Positions 1-9,427 are shown, counted from the first letter of the stretch. The stretch: DNA of 48,695 bases from Bacteroides sp. SM23_62_1 (GCA_001304505.1 LJUQ01000005.1:1-48695); one strand, 5' to 3'. The notes: generated by a model from the letters alone, not told the origin. Numbers and translations are program-made.

Positions 1-652
1 TAAGGGAGAAGTTTGTCTTATGTTCGATGCCTAACACAAAACCTGGTGAGAACTGATAACCGATGAAGATGCCAAGCGTTGGCATAAATGCTGCTTTATT
101 AACCAGGGAAGTTTCGAAATTTCCATCCGAAAGTTTCACCAGGTCTGCGTGTATCTTTGCTTTTTCCTGGTTTGGATTGATTACACTGTAATCATATAAG
201 AGGCCATTTTCGTCAAACAGGTCCGTAAAAGTACTCCCGTATGTCATTCCTGCACCTGCAATACCGGTAATCACAATTCGTGTTCTTTCCCTCAACCGGT
301 TAAGCGTTAAGCCAAGCTCCAGGTCGCAGTTAAGAATATCCAGGCGGATATTGTTATAAGTAGTATCGGGTTTAATCCTGTGATCATATGCCTTGTTCTG
401 TCCGGTTTGAAAGCGGAAGTCCCAGTCCAGGCTAAAAAATGCATTTTCTTTTTTATAGATATGATGTCCCAGTGTGAAGTTAAAGCCGGCGCCTCTTGAA
501 TTGGCAATGTCAGATTGCTGGTATGATGCACCGATTCCAAAACCTATTTTCATACCGTTATTTGTTGTATAACTTGCCTTCTGTGCCGTGGCCTGGTTAA
601 AGGCCACTGCTGCAAGTGCAAGAAACATCAGATTGCGAACAGCTGCATTCAT
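1..652 (-). CDS. Outer-membrane beta-barrel-like protein, C-terminus cut by window edge
   Basis: The reading frame begins at an ATG at 652 and stays open to the left edge, so about 217 residues are visible and the C-terminus lies outside. The N-terminus is a typical Bacteroidota signal peptide (MNAAVRNLMFLALAAVAF, cleavage near ATAQ-K). The mature part alternates hydrophobic and polar residues with many Gly and aromatic residues (GMKIGFGIGASYQQS, FFSLDWDFRFQTG, TRIVITGIAGAGMTYGS, GIFIGYQFSPGFVLGIEHK), as expected for outer-membrane strands. No catalytic motif is visible. A C-terminal OmpA-type domain is common after such barrels in this phylum, but this cannot be judged here. The specific function is unknown. 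Confidence 0.75.
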   Translation of the reverse strand, partial: MNAAVRNLMFLALAAVAFNQATAQKASYTTNNGMKIGFGIGASYQQSDIANSRGAGFNFTLGHHIYKKENAFFSLDWDFRFQTGQNKAYDHRIKPDTTYNNIRLDILNCDLELGLTLNRLRERTRIVITGIAGAGMTYGSTFTDLFDENGLLYDYSVINPNQEKAKIHADLVKLSDGNFETSLVNKAAFMPTLGIFIGYQFSPGFVLGIEHKTNFSL

Positions 653-869
653 CTGTACCGGTTTTAGGTGGAGTTATTTATAACAACCTAAAGGTAAAAA
701 AAACTACATTGCCGTTATGAAAATAAATTCACAAATGGACATCTTATCAGGCAATCAACCAAACTGATAATATATTTTCAATGATCTGCGGGGATTTTGT
801 TATATGGGTTGACCATTTCGGTGACGCTATATGTATTTTACCTCTATGCCTCATGCAATGAAGTGAAAC

Positions 870-1006
870 ATGTCATCCCGAGGAAGCGCAGCGACCGAGG
901 GACCTCGTCTTATCCTGGATAATCATAATTATAAAAGCGCCCAAGAATTTTGTTTATCATAATAGATTACGAGATCCCTCCTCGCTTCGCTCGTCGGGAT
1001 GACATA
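870..1006. repeat. MITE-like hairpin with TCATCCCGA arms
   Basis: The left arm (ATGTCATCCCGAGGAAGCGC at 870-889, continuing to GGGACCTCGT at about 908) is mirrored by the right arm ending ...CGTCGGGATGACATA at 1006. The arms are roughly 38 bp with a few mismatches and an AT-rich centre of about 60 bp. Related single arms occur at 41395-41434 and, decayed, near 9277-9313. No coding capacity. This resembles a widespread dispersed Bacteroidota intergenic repeat (from memory). Confidence 0.7.
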
Positions 1007-1075
1007 GTTCTTTCAATGCTATTAAAAATCCGGGGGCAACTCTTCCTTAGCCTCAGCCTTGCCCTGTGTAATGTG

Positions 1076-1246
1076 TCCGGTTGGAAACCGGACTTGACAA
1101 ATTCATCCTTTTATGTTATTACTGCCGGTTAACAACCGGCAGTAACTATCCCCGATTAACAATCCAGCCTTCACTGAAGTTTTGGCTGGCAAGCGGGTTT
1201 GACAATCATCACCATCCCATGCTTTCTGCCGGTTGGCAACCGGCAG
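1076..1246. repeat. Three CCGGTT-N3-AACCGG palindromes
   Basis: Palindromes TCCGGTTGGAAACCGGA (1076-1092), CTGCCGGTTAACAACCGGCAG (1122-1142) and CTGCCGGTTGGCAACCGGCAG (1226-1246). The same core recurs at 3625-3693, 16499-16514 and 41493-41558, with partial copies near 4053, 18810 and 48480. They occur only between genes here. Confidence 0.8.
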
Positions 1247-1441
1247 AACTTATTCAATCCTTATCAGGTTTAGTATTTTTTCTGGCATCTTTAACTCAGC
1301 ACTTCGTAGCGGGTTATTCATAGTTCGATCACTTTCGGGGGTCTGTATTGCGACACTGTAAACATTGCAACCCTTGCGACCTCTCCAACCCTGCACGCTG
1401 CACTCATAACTCTCCTCTTCCATAGCTTTAGCCTTCTTAAA

Positions 1442-1488
1442 TATTTGATTTTAAATTTGAATTAGTTTATTTTTATAAAATCAAACCT
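1442..1488 (+). promoter_or_regulatory. 47-bp promoter/leader block shared by the two TPR paralogues
   Basis: An AT-rich 47-bp block (starting TATTTGATTTTAAATTTGAA, ending TCAAACCT) lies exactly 20 bp before the ATG at 1509. A copy at 16665-16711 matches at 43 of 47 positions and has the same distance to its ATG. It contains an inverted repeat TTTGATTTTA/TAAAATCAAA, weaker in the second copy. It is probably the core promoter plus 5' UTR or an operator; the transcription start is not determined. Confidence 0.6.
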
Positions 1489-1508
1489 TCTCGAAAGTTA
1501 CAGTCTAC

Positions 1509-3332
1509 ATGACAATCTGGTCTGCCGAAATAAAAGAACTTGAAACCTTACACACCTCAATAAAAGGCAAGTTCCCTGAATTAGGGAAGGAACTGGAGCA
1601 ATTGATAGAGACTAAAGATGCAAATGTTGTTCTACTCTATTCCAGGAGATGCCTTGAAGTTATTATTACCGATCTGTGTGAATCTGAATTAGAACGACCA
1701 CGCAAAACAGAACCCCTCAAAGGCATTATCGATAAACTGCACCATGAAGAGAAGATTCCATCTCATATCATTGCCTCAATGCAAAACCTGAATACCTTAT
1801 CGACATTCGGTGCACATCCCAAAGAATTTGATCCCGAACAGGTAAAACCGGTTCTCAATAATCTGACAACAATTATCAAGTGGTATCTGAAGTATAAAAA
1901 AATTGAGATTGAAATTTCTAAAGAACAGATAAACGATAAAGCAAAATCTGATTATACTGCAAGATTTGAGAATTCCATTGTTGTTCTTCCCTTTCAGGAC
2001 ATGAGTCCCCATAAAGATCAGGAATATTTTTGTGATGGTATTACAGAAGAAATAATAAATGCCCTGACACATGTTGAAAGCCTAAAAGTTATTGCCCGTA
2101 CTTCTGCTTTTACATTCAAAGATAAAGCTTTGGATGTCCGTGAGATTGGTAAAAAACTTGATGTTGAATATCTTCTTGAGGGCAGCGTCAGGAAAGATAA
2201 AAACCGGTTACGTATTACTGCTCAACTTATTAAAGTTGAAGATGGGTACCATCTCTGGTCGGAACATTACGATCGGGAGTTAGAGGATGTTTTTGATATT
2301 CAGGATGAAATCTCCTTAGCCATTGTTGAAAATTTAAAAGTTAAGCTTTTAGGAAAAGAGAGAATTGCGATTGTGAAACGTCATACTGAAAATCTGGAAG
2401 CTAATGAACTATATCTTAAGGGTCGACAATCACGGCAACGTAAAGATTTTGAAAATTTTAATCTAGCATTAGAATATCTTGAAAAATCCGTTGCCTTAGA
2501 TTCAAAATTTGCATTGGCTTATGCTGAAATCGCATTTACTTATATTCTAATGGGTTGGTTTGGTTGTATTCGGGTAAATGATAAACTTGGAGAAAAAGTT
2601 TTTATTAATGCAAATAAAGCACTAGAGCTGGATGAAAATGCATCAGATGCATACACAGCCCTGGCGTTGACATGGGAACTTATTGACAATGACCAGGATA
2701 AAGCAGAAAAATTAGCAAGTCGTGCTGTAACCCTGAATCCTGGTAACAGTGAGGCTATACAGGAACATGGATTTATACTAGGGCGAATGGGAAAGTTTGA
2801 AGAAGCTATAAAAAAAATGGAGTTTACAATTGCCCTGGACCCACTTTCATTAATGGCTATCAACGGATTAGGATACATATTATTTTATCAGGGACATTTT
2901 ATGTCTGCAATTAAACAGATGGAAAAAATACTCGGATCAGATTCAACTTTCTTTCCAGCCAGATTTATTTTATCATTATCCCTGACCGAGCTTGAAGATT
3001 ACGAACTTGCCTTAAAGGAATTAAACAAATGTCCTCAATCAAATCCACTTGTTATTGCACATCGTGGCTACTTATATGCAAAGATGAAAAGATCAAAAGA
3101 AGCATTTAATATATTGGAAGAAATTAAGAAAAGATACGGTGAAGATCCATTAATGGAATTTCAAATAGCTTTAATCTATGCAGGCCTGGATGATAAGGAT
3201 AATGCCTTTGAATGGTTACAAAGGTCTCAGGATAAGTATAGTTTTATATATCGTGATAGAACAATAGGAGTTGATTTTAGAATTGCCAATCTTAGGAAGG
3301 ACCAAAGGTTCAATGAGCTTATTTATTATTGA
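1509..3332 (+). CDS. Soluble TolB-like/TPR protein with DUF4145-like N-terminal domain
   Basis: 607 residues in three parts. Residues 1-130 form a helical domain resembling DUF4145-type modules (LLYSRRCLEVIITDLCE, GAHPKEFDPEQ). Residues 155-280 match the FlgO/TolB-like N-terminal domain found in TPR-containing cyclases and transcription factors (SIVVLPFQDMSPHKDQEYF, LLEGSVRK, HLWSEHYDREL). Residues 296-600 carry TPR helices (ALDSKFALAYAEIAFTYI and similar). There is no signal peptide and no membrane segment, so it is predicted to be cytoplasmic, unlike its paralogue at 16732, which has a transmembrane helix between the first two domains. The N-terminal domains of the two are very similar. In known relatives this position holds a DNA-binding or cyclase output domain; the function here is unknown, perhaps a protein-interaction scaffold. 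The start is fixed by the identical start context of the paralogue. Confidence 0.85.
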   Translation: MTIWSAEIKELETLHTSIKGKFPELGKELEQLIETKDANVVLLYSRRCLEVIITDLCESELERPRKTEPLKGIIDKLHHEEKIPSHIIASMQNLNTLSTFGAHPKEFDPEQVKPVLNNLTTIIKWYLKYKKIEIEISKEQINDKAKSDYTARFENSIVVLPFQDMSPHKDQEYFCDGITEEIINALTHVESLKVIARTSAFTFKDKALDVREIGKKLDVEYLLEGSVRKDKNRLRITAQLIKVEDGYHLWSEHYDRELEDVFDIQDEISLAIVENLKVKLLGKERIAIVKRHTENLEANELYLKGRQSRQRKDFENFNLALEYLEKSVALDSKFALAYAEIAFTYILMGWFGCIRVNDKLGEKVFINANKALELDENASDAYTALALTWELIDNDQDKAEKLASRAVTLNPGNSEAIQEHGFILGRMGKFEEAIKKMEFTIALDPLSLMAINGLGYILFYQGHFMSAIKQMEKILGSDSTFFPARFILSLSLTELEDYELALKELNKCPQSNPLVIAHRGYLYAKMKRSKEAFNILEEIKKRYGEDPLMEFQIALIYAGLDDKDNAFEWLQRSQDKYSFIYRDRTIGVDFRIANLRKDQRFNELIYY

Positions 3333-3393
3333 GTGAACTTATTATCAAATAACGAATAATTCTATATAGGGTAATACATACCCTCTTTGGTAG

Positions 3394-3537
3394 TATATAT
3401 ATCAAACCGGCACATTATTTGACAGCATCCGGAATGAACCGGAATATCAGCAGATCGTCAGGGATGTTGAGTCAAAACACCAGGCGGAGCATGAGAGGGC
3501 AAGGAAATGGCTGGAAGAGAACGATTTGCCCGGGTGA
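3394..3537 (+). pseudogene. Decayed C-terminal tail of a third TolB/TPR protein
   Basis: Reading in frame from after a TAG at 3391 to a TGA at 3535-3537 gives a peptide with core LFDSIRNEPEYQQIVRDVES followed by KHQAEHERARKWLEENDLPG. This is the characteristic tail of Bacteroidota TPR/TolB-like regulators and cyclases. No start codon, domain or repeat precedes it, and the intact gene at 1509 ends 60 bp upstream with a different tail. It is therefore read as the remnant of another paralogue that was lost or recombined here. The identification rests on remembered family tails. Confidence 0.55.
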
Positions 3538-3624
3538 ACCGGGCAAATCGGTTCAGAGTGCTCAGTTCAAGGTTCTAAGTGAGTGTGAGTTAAGAGTTTT
3601 AAGTTGGGAATTTCAAATAAAGTT

Positions 3625-3693
3625 CTGCCGGTTGTTAACCCGCAGTTGTTTCGTGTAGTGGATGAAAGCGTAACCCCGGTTGCTAACCGGGGT
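3625..3693. repeat. Two CCGGTT/AACCGG palindromes
   Basis: CTGCCGGTTGTTAACCCGCAG (3625-3645, imperfect) and ACCCCGGTTGCTAACCGGGGT (3673-3693, perfect arms). They are followed to about 3745 by degenerate GGTT-CCTGG-type low-complexity sequence like that at 34654-34690 and 48500-48540. Confidence 0.75.
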
Positions 3694-3750
3694 AAATGGT
3701 TTCTGGTTCAAGGTTACTGGTTCCTGGTGTGTGGGTGGGGGTGTAAGGTT

Positions 3751-3985
3751 GGGAGTGTGTCATAACTTCAATAAATAGGTAAAATATCATTTCCCCCCCC
3801 TCCCTGCCTGCACTGCCGTTTCGGTAGGCAGGCATACCTCCCCCTTAAAAGGGGAAGGCTGGGAGAGGATCCTTATTCCCCTTTCCACTTCAGGGGAAAG
3901 GGATAGGGGATGGGGTGAAATTAGGAACCACATTTTACATGATTTTTACCAATATTAAATGAAAAAGTAGTTATGACAAACCCCC
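3751..3985. mobile_element. MITE-like element with a nested C/G-rich repeat
   Basis: The left end GGGAGTGTGTCATAACTT (3751) is matched inverted by the right end TAGTTATGACAAACCCCC (to 3985). The ends resemble those of the elements at 6661 and 21839. The interior (about 3790-3920) is unrelated C/G-rich hairpin repeat (TGCCTGC...GCAGGCA, CCCCCTTAAAAGGGG), suggesting a repeat inserted inside a MITE or a separate longer family. No transposase is encoded. Confidence 0.6.
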
Positions 3986-4099
3986 TTGTTTCATATAATG
4001 GATGAAAATGTAAATCCGCCCGCCTGACCGAGTCATTCGGGCAGGGTTGCCAACCGGACATATTCAGCAACGATAGGTGAGAAAGAAAATCCACACGCC

Positions 4100-4690
4100 T
4101 TATTCCTTTTCAGCCAGGAAATGAGAATCTTTATGCAAGACAGCCCTGACCACATCCAGATTGTGCTGATTTGCATCCATGCTGATTATGTTGCCGTCTG
4201 GCAGGAATAACTTAACCTTATCATTTCCATCTTCAGAACAAACATATTCAGCAAGTTTGATCTTTTCTCCCTTTGTGTGCAGGTAACAGGAATTATCTTC
4301 GGGATGAAAAATGATATCCGCCCATTCTCCCTTATCCGGACCTTTTATCTGCTCAATATGAAATTTATTTTTGGTGGCTTTAATCATGTATTCCTTATTT
4401 CCTGACTTAACTATTTGGATTTCTTCATCCCCTTCATTCATTGACAGTGGATTACTGCCACTCCAAAATTCTATGACATTAAGAACAACAAAGTCGATAA
4501 ATAAAACGAAATCATAAACCGGTAAAATTAAAAACGCCCAGAAAACAAGGTTGTTAATCCATTTACCTCCGAGTGAATTATTCCAGTCATATGTCTTCTG
4601 TGTTAATTTGAAAGATCCTATACAGCTGTTATTGAAAATACAGAAGAACAAAAAGAAAATACCCAGTAAGAAAGAAGTAATTTTTCTCAT
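4100..4690 (-). CDS. DUF3332-family envelope protein
   Basis: 196 residues. The N-terminal hydrophobic signal ends at Cys23 (NNSC-IGSF). It is followed by the signature of DUF3332 proteins: CIGSFKLT, a tryptophan-containing helix (TYDWNNSLGGKWINNLVFWA) and the hydrophobic LPVYDFVLFIDFVVLNVIEF ending in WSGSNP. The family is annotated as putative lipoproteins of unknown function. The lipobox here is weak (Asn at -3), so lipidation is uncertain. The second half (residues 88-190) is a soluble beta-rich domain. The gene stands alone, convergent with nothing nearby, and no regulatory signal is evident. Confidence 0.8.
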   Translation of the reverse strand: MRKITSFLLGIFFLFFCIFNNSCIGSFKLTQKTYDWNNSLGGKWINNLVFWAFLILPVYDFVLFIDFVVLNVIEFWSGSNPLSMNEGDEEIQIVKSGNKEYMIKATKNKFHIEQIKGPDKGEWADIIFHPEDNSCYLHTKGEKIKLAEYVCSEDGNDKVKLFLPDGNIISMDANQHNLDVVRAVLHKDSHFLAEKE

Positions 4691-4906
4691 GGTAGTATAA
4701 TTTTAGATGGTTAATAATTAAATGTTGAAAATTATTACTGATAAATGATTAATTAAGTCTGGTGAGAGTTGATTTTCTGACAGGCTCTCCTTTCCATATT
4801 AAAACTAACCTAAAGTAAATTTAATAAATCTTTTCTTTCATGACATAAAAATTCTATAAAACAGTGGATTGTCGAGTGAAATACAAAAGTCCGGTTCTGA
4901 ATAACT

Positions 4907-4923
4907 GCAAATCTCTGATTTGC
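4907..4923 (-). terminator. Small hairpin downstream of the glycosidase gene
   Basis: A perfect 7-bp stem GCAAATC-TCT-GATTTGC lies about 30 bp after the stop of the minus-strand gene at 4955. No T-run follows, so it is at best a weak terminator. Confidence 0.3.
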
Positions 4924-4954
4924 AAATGGTTGGGGATTTACGACTTATATCAGG

Positions 4955-6586
4955 TTATTTGTAAGTATACAGTTTCAACCTTTGAATACTATAATCTCCT
5001 TCCGGGATCCGTAAATGTCTTCCCTGATGCGTCTGGTCACCATTTAAATGGCGTAATATGATCCAGTCATTGTTTTCAAATCTGCCTTCATCAACTTTTA
5101 ATATTCCGGTATTTACAGAATCATCATCTGTATGTTTAAAAGTAACCACCACTCCCGAACCGGCAATATAGAATTCATCTTCGCCGGTTTGAATGATGAT
5201 TGCGCCCGTCATGGGCCATTCATCGGCATTGGCGCCGGGAGACCATCCCAAAGTATAATCATGGCGGAAAGTGAATTCATATTTCCCCATCTGAATGATT
5301 GTTTCCCGGTTCTCTTTGTCAAATAATACTCCTTCTGGTTTGCCCTGTCCCTGGTTTGCTGAGATAATTGGTGATAGCTGTGCCAGTAAGTGATAAACTT
5401 TTCCAAGCGGTTCATTTTCCGGCTCATCTGTCGACTCAATTGAGAAAGGGGCAAATCCCAAAGCACCATAATGGCCTATAGCATACAGTGATTTATACGC
5501 TGCAGTATTATCAAAGCGGTGTTCCGGAATAAATAGAGGATCTCCCTGGCGGGTATATAAATCGCTCCAATGTTTAAATGCAGGAAAATAAATATCCGGT
5601 GCAAGAAAATCAATTGAGGGACCTGCAGCTTTCCAGACATCCATCAGATGAGGCAGAGGACCGGCACTGGGATAGCCGCTTCCGGGTTCTCTGTTCGGTC
5701 TGTTCAGGGCTGCGTTTACAAACATGGGTAACGGGTAAATCTTTTTCCCTGCTTCAATAATTCTGTTGGCATATTTTGAATAATACCATGCCATAAATAT
5801 TTCATCCGTATGTGTACCCTTTCCAAAGATTTCTTCCCAGTTACCGGAGGTTTTAAATCCATTTTTGCCCCAGATATCCAGAAACTCAGGTACAAGTTTG
5901 TTCCTGTTTTGCTGCATATATTTGATCAACTCCCCAGGGACATTCTTTTTGAATGCTTCATTTGCCAGCGGATGATAATCTCTCGCTGTTGGTAACATTC
6001 CAATTTCATTTTCTACCTGGATCATGATTACGGTCTGGTTGGTTTCATCAAAATCTTTAATAAAGCTCATTAATTTTTCGAATGCATTCAAATCTGCCAT
6101 TAAATTGTTTTCACTAAAAGGAGTTAGAATTTCATGACTTCGGTTTTTGTCATCTTTTATTCTTGGAAATCTTTCCTGATTTAATTTAATCCATCCGGGT
6201 GCATAACATGACATACTGTTTTTCCATGATGCAAACCAGAGAAAAACGAGTTTTAATTTATTATTCCGCGCTTCAGTTATGATCTGCTCAACAAGGGAAA
6301 AATCAAATTTGGCTTCTTCACTTTCAATCAATTCCCAATAAACCGGAATCAGAACTGTATTGAGATTCATGGCTTTTAGTTTGGGCCAGATGAAGTGCAT
6401 ATTTTCAATCGTTGTAGCTGAAGAATTGCCCAGTTCTCCCCCCAGAATGATAAAAGGATTCCCCTCAACAATGAGCTGGGTTCTGTTACCTTTCTTTTGA
6501 AGACGAGGAATCTGATTTTGACAGATACCAACCTGAATATTTAATAAAACTATCAGAAAAACCGTTGATTTTCGTAAGATATTCAT
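4955..6586 (-). CDS. Secreted GH35/GH42-like beta-galactosidase with DUF5597 tail
   Basis: 543 residues with a signal peptide (cleavage near GICQ-N, residue 23). Residues about 35-390 form a TIM-barrel glycosidase of the GH35/GH42 clan. The probable acid/base is Glu194 in QVENEIG (the NE pair of clan GH-A), and the probable nucleophile is Glu355 in LFIPEHRF. Early strand motifs fit too (FIILGGELGNS, LIPVYWELIE). The C-terminal part, about residues 400-540, fits the DUF5597 beta domain seen on such enzymes (ETIIQMGKYEF, GAIIIQTGEDEFYIAG). Likely role: release of terminal beta-galactosyl or related residues in the periplasm. No SusC/D or transporter is adjacent, so the substrate is not predictable. 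Confidence 0.85.
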   Translation of the reverse strand: MNILRKSTVFLIVLLNIQVGICQNQIPRLQKKGNRTQLIVEGNPFIILGGELGNSSATTIENMHFIWPKLKAMNLNTVLIPVYWELIESEEAKFDFSLVEQIITEARNNKLKLVFLWFASWKNSMSCYAPGWIKLNQERFPRIKDDKNRSHEILTPFSENNLMADLNAFEKLMSFIKDFDETNQTVIMIQVENEIGMLPTARDYHPLANEAFKKNVPGELIKYMQQNRNKLVPEFLDIWGKNGFKTSGNWEEIFGKGTHTDEIFMAWYYSKYANRIIEAGKKIYPLPMFVNAALNRPNREPGSGYPSAGPLPHLMDVWKAAGPSIDFLAPDIYFPAFKHWSDLYTRQGDPLFIPEHRFDNTAAYKSLYAIGHYGALGFAPFSIESTDEPENEPLGKVYHLLAQLSPIISANQGQGKPEGVLFDKENRETIIQMGKYEFTFRHDYTLGWSPGANADEWPMTGAIIIQTGEDEFYIAGSGVVVTFKHTDDDSVNTGILKVDEGRFENNDWIILRHLNGDQTHQGRHLRIPEGDYSIQRLKLYTYK

Positions 6587-6660
6587 TCGATTTGAATTTT
6601 ATTTTTACTTACGCATTAAGTGGTTTGAATTTCTTAGTAACTGTATTATAAATAGTATTT

Positions 6661-6813
6661 GGGACTGTGTCACAACTTCAATTTAAGGCTTCACGCAGAG
6701 CACGTAAAGTTTTCGCAAAGACTGCAAAGTGTTGGTTAACAGACACGTATTCTTTGCGCACTTCATGTTTTCTTGGCGATCATTGCGTGAAATATTAGTT
6801 GTGACACAGCCCC
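6661..6813. mobile_element. 153-bp MITE-like element, copy 1
   Basis: Terminal inverted repeats GGGACTGTGTCACAACT (6661) and AGTTGTGACACAGCCCC (to 6813). A second copy at 21839-21992 matches along its whole length (about 13 differences by eye). The interior has no gene and can itself fold (CTTCACGCAG near the left end, TGCGTGAAA near the right). This fits a non-autonomous element mobilised in trans by a DDE transposase not present here. Confidence 0.75.
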
Positions 6814-6859
6814 AAAATCTGATTATAAATATACTCGTTTCATCTGTACAACATCTTGT

Positions 6860-9097
6860 TTATAGAATAAAGGTATGCGTATATTTCACCAGTATTGTCT
6901 TATTGAAAAATTGTGGCAGTTCCGGAATTGAACTCCTTTTGATGATAGGCCGGTAATCATTGTATACCAGGTAAAAATCTATACCTTCCCGTGGATTGTA
7001 CCTCAGCCGGAAATTTCCGATAAATTCATCTTCTGTGTTTACATACTGGACCAGTATGGTGGCGGATAACTTTGTGCTGAGCATGTACTGGGCTTTCATA
7101 TTGACTGAATGAATATTGAGCGAAGTATTGGTTGCTCTGTCAGGGAAATGGAGATTATTAAATTCATAACCGGGTGAAAGGATGAAGCTGGATGAAAAGT
7201 TAAAATTGGTTTCAGCTTCGAAACCTATTCTTCTTCCATCATAAAACTGGCCACCATAAATGTCTCCCCTGACTGAAATCCTTTTGGAATCAGAAGTACC
7301 GATTCTTCCTTCAACTCCGGTGAATAAATACTCACCAGCTGTTATCGTTATACTATCTGACAGGTCAAAATCAAAAAGTACACCTTCCTTCTGAATTTCG
7401 AGCGATATTTCAGCATGAATATCCTTTTTTGTATTGATTTCAAATCCCGGAGATATCTGCATAGCTTCAAGGTTTCCATCTTCAAGCCTGGTATATCGTT
7501 CAGCCCTCACATTCACATTGTAGTTAAAAAGCCTTGACTGCTCTCCCGGGATCCATCCATAAAGCAATTGACCATTTATTCCCTGTACACCACCCCGCAT
7601 TATAAATCCAATTCCGGGTTGAAAATTCTGTCCCGAGTATGTATAATTTAAGTTGTAGGCAAATCCTTCTTCCGATCTGCGTTCCCAGTTAACCAGCAGG
7701 AAGGATGGATCGAGAGATGAAAGCTTACTGTCAACCTGGTCATCATAGCTCTGAGCCAGTTTGACAATTAAGTAATCATCCCCGAAAAGCCGGAATATTC
7801 CATCAATCCCATATGCGAAATTATGGTTTCCATTCATCCCGATGCGTGAGGTGAATATTCCTCCCACATAGGAGTTGGGATTGATCACCTGCCGCCGCAT
7901 CCTGACAACACCGAAATTCTCTCCCGGTGTTTCCTCATGTTCCGCAGTTTGCATATCCAGGAATCCCATATCCCATTTCCCGAATCTTCCGACAAGCCTT
8001 GCTCCTCCATAAATTCTGATGGGCTGGCCTCTTGAGAGCCCGATGTTCCTGCTGTAAAACAGGTTGTCGGTAAATCCTCCCAGCCTGAAATCAAACAGGC
8101 TCGATCTCTCCTGGAAAAACATACGCTTTTCCGGGAAAAAAAGTGAATACCTTGTCAGATTAACCTGCTGGTCATCCGCTTCAACCTGGGCAAAATCGGT
8201 GTTTCCAGTAAGATCAAGCGTAAGATTACTGTTGATATTGTATTTTATATCAATCCCGGCATTGTATTCAGGATTATCTTCCATAACATACCCGGTTTCC
8301 ATTTCATTGAGAGACCAGTCACGCGAAAATCCTCCTAAAACATAAGGTGCAACATATAAGGGTTTTGAGGGCCTGGCTCCTTCAATTTCAATTGTTTGTG
8401 CCAGTGACGGCTTATTGGTAGACATGAAACCATACCTGGGATCGATAACCGGGTAGGTGTCCGTCTCGGTGTTAGCACTTATATTGCGGGTTATAATGAG
8501 CCCCATGGTTGCCACATCATTTTCCGGTTTGAACTTCAGACTGGAAAACGGGATCCTCATTTCCACATACCATCCATTATCATCCCTGGTTGTTTTTACG
8601 TCCCAGAAAGTATTCCAGCTGATATTCATTCCTCCTGGTCCTCCGGGCCCAAATCCACCTGTGGCATCATTGAAAATAGTATAATCGGTTCTGAGTCCTG
8701 TGGGAGCAGTGTAGAATGCCAGGGCATTCTCATTATCATTATAGGTATCCAGCACAATCCCAAAAGCATCATAACCAAAAAGCATCTCATCCCTTTTCTT
8801 TGTAGCAGCAAAAATCTTTGATGCGTCGGCCATGAACAGGCTTGCTCCTACCCAAAGGAATTCATCGTCATAACCAATCCTAACCTCACTCTTTTCGGAA
8901 GGCTGGTTACCGAAATTAGGCCTGTGCATGGTCAGGGGAAACAGATCCAGGGTCTCCCATGCCGGTTCATCCGGGATACCATCAAATTCAATTGGGGAGG
9001 AGATCCTTTTGATCTTCACAGCCTCCTGGCAAATCCCATAATTGTATAAACCTAATGAAAAAACTGCCAGTAAAAATCCATAAACACTTTTGTTCAT
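6860..9097 (-). CDS. DUF5916 protein with CBM9-like N-terminal domain
   Basis: 745 residues. The signal peptide ends near YGICQ-E (residue 24). Residues about 30-235 form a CBM9-like carbohydrate-binding domain (PIEFDGIPDEPAWETL, SEVRIGYDDEFLWVGA, GWYVEMRIPFSSLKF). Residues about 240-745 are the DUF5916 region, with repeated amphipathic strands suggesting a large outer-membrane barrel (LDLTGNTDFAQVEADDQQVN, FFPEKRMFFQERSSLF, SYVGGIFTSRIG) and a terminal aromatic strand LVKYTHTFIL. Family members are abundant in Bacteroidota outer membranes and are usually listed as putative hydrolases or membrane-associated proteins; no enzymatic role is established to my knowledge. Promoter and partners are unclear; a MITE lies directly downstream. 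Confidence 0.85.
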   Translation of the reverse strand: MNKSVYGFLLAVFSLGLYNYGICQEAVKIKRISSPIEFDGIPDEPAWETLDLFPLTMHRPNFGNQPSEKSEVRIGYDDEFLWVGASLFMADASKIFAATKKRDEMLFGYDAFGIVLDTYNDNENALAFYTAPTGLRTDYTIFNDATGGFGPGGPGGMNISWNTFWDVKTTRDDNGWYVEMRIPFSSLKFKPENDVATMGLIITRNISANTETDTYPVIDPRYGFMSTNKPSLAQTIEIEGARPSKPLYVAPYVLGGFSRDWSLNEMETGYVMEDNPEYNAGIDIKYNINSNLTLDLTGNTDFAQVEADDQQVNLTRYSLFFPEKRMFFQERSSLFDFRLGGFTDNLFYSRNIGLSRGQPIRIYGGARLVGRFGKWDMGFLDMQTAEHEETPGENFGVVRMRRQVINPNSYVGGIFTSRIGMNGNHNFAYGIDGIFRLFGDDYLIVKLAQSYDDQVDSKLSSLDPSFLLVNWERRSEEGFAYNLNYTYSGQNFQPGIGFIMRGGVQGINGQLLYGWIPGEQSRLFNYNVNVRAERYTRLEDGNLEAMQISPGFEINTKKDIHAEISLEIQKEGVLFDFDLSDSITITAGEYLFTGVEGRIGTSDSKRISVRGDIYGGQFYDGRRIGFEAETNFNFSSSFILSPGYEFNNLHFPDRATNTSLNIHSVNMKAQYMLSTKLSATILVQYVNTEDEFIGNFRLRYNPREGIDFYLVYNDYRPIIKRSSIPELPQFFNKTILVKYTHTFIL

Positions 9098-9427
9098 ATA
9101 CTTTGATATTTTTATTCTTTATTTGACACTATTATTTGTTGATGGTTTAATCATCGTCCTGAGTTTTCAGAAATGGCCTGTCAATTTTACAAATTGAAGT
9201 TGTGAAAAATCGGGTTTGAGATAACTTTTCTAATGAATGAATTATTTAAATATGAAGGTATGCTGAACTGAAACAAGTCATCCCTATTTGCCGAAATTCG
9301 TAGAGGGATCTCCCAGGCACCCTGGAGAAGTTATAAAAATCAACCTTCCTCGACATATCGGATGTTATCAATCGTACTCTTTGATAGCTGGTAGTTTTAA
9401 TAATTGGTTGATCGGGTATAATTTTCA
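9098..9427. other. Gene-free gap with a decayed TCATCC repeat arm
   Basis: No coding sequence is supported. Around 9277-9313, AAGTCATCCCTATTTGCCGA and GAGGGATCTCCC resemble a degenerate arm of the hairpin repeat at 870-1006. The rest is AT-rich and probably contains the promoter of the gene at 9097. Confidence 0.5.

Larger units (their letters stand above)
653..1508. other. Gene-free repeat-rich region between divergent genes
   Basis: No convincing coding sequence. The stretch holds a long imperfect hairpin (870-1006), three CCGGTT/AACCGG palindromes (1076-1246), a low-complexity part around 1340-1430, and the conserved promoter block of the next gene (1442-1488). Short open frames here lie inside the repeats and have no protein-like composition. 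Confidence 0.7.

Noticed and set aside
307-540. Minus-strand frame within the first barrel gene
   Set aside because: Wrong phase; the barrel frame from 652 is open throughout and has a signal peptide and strand pattern.
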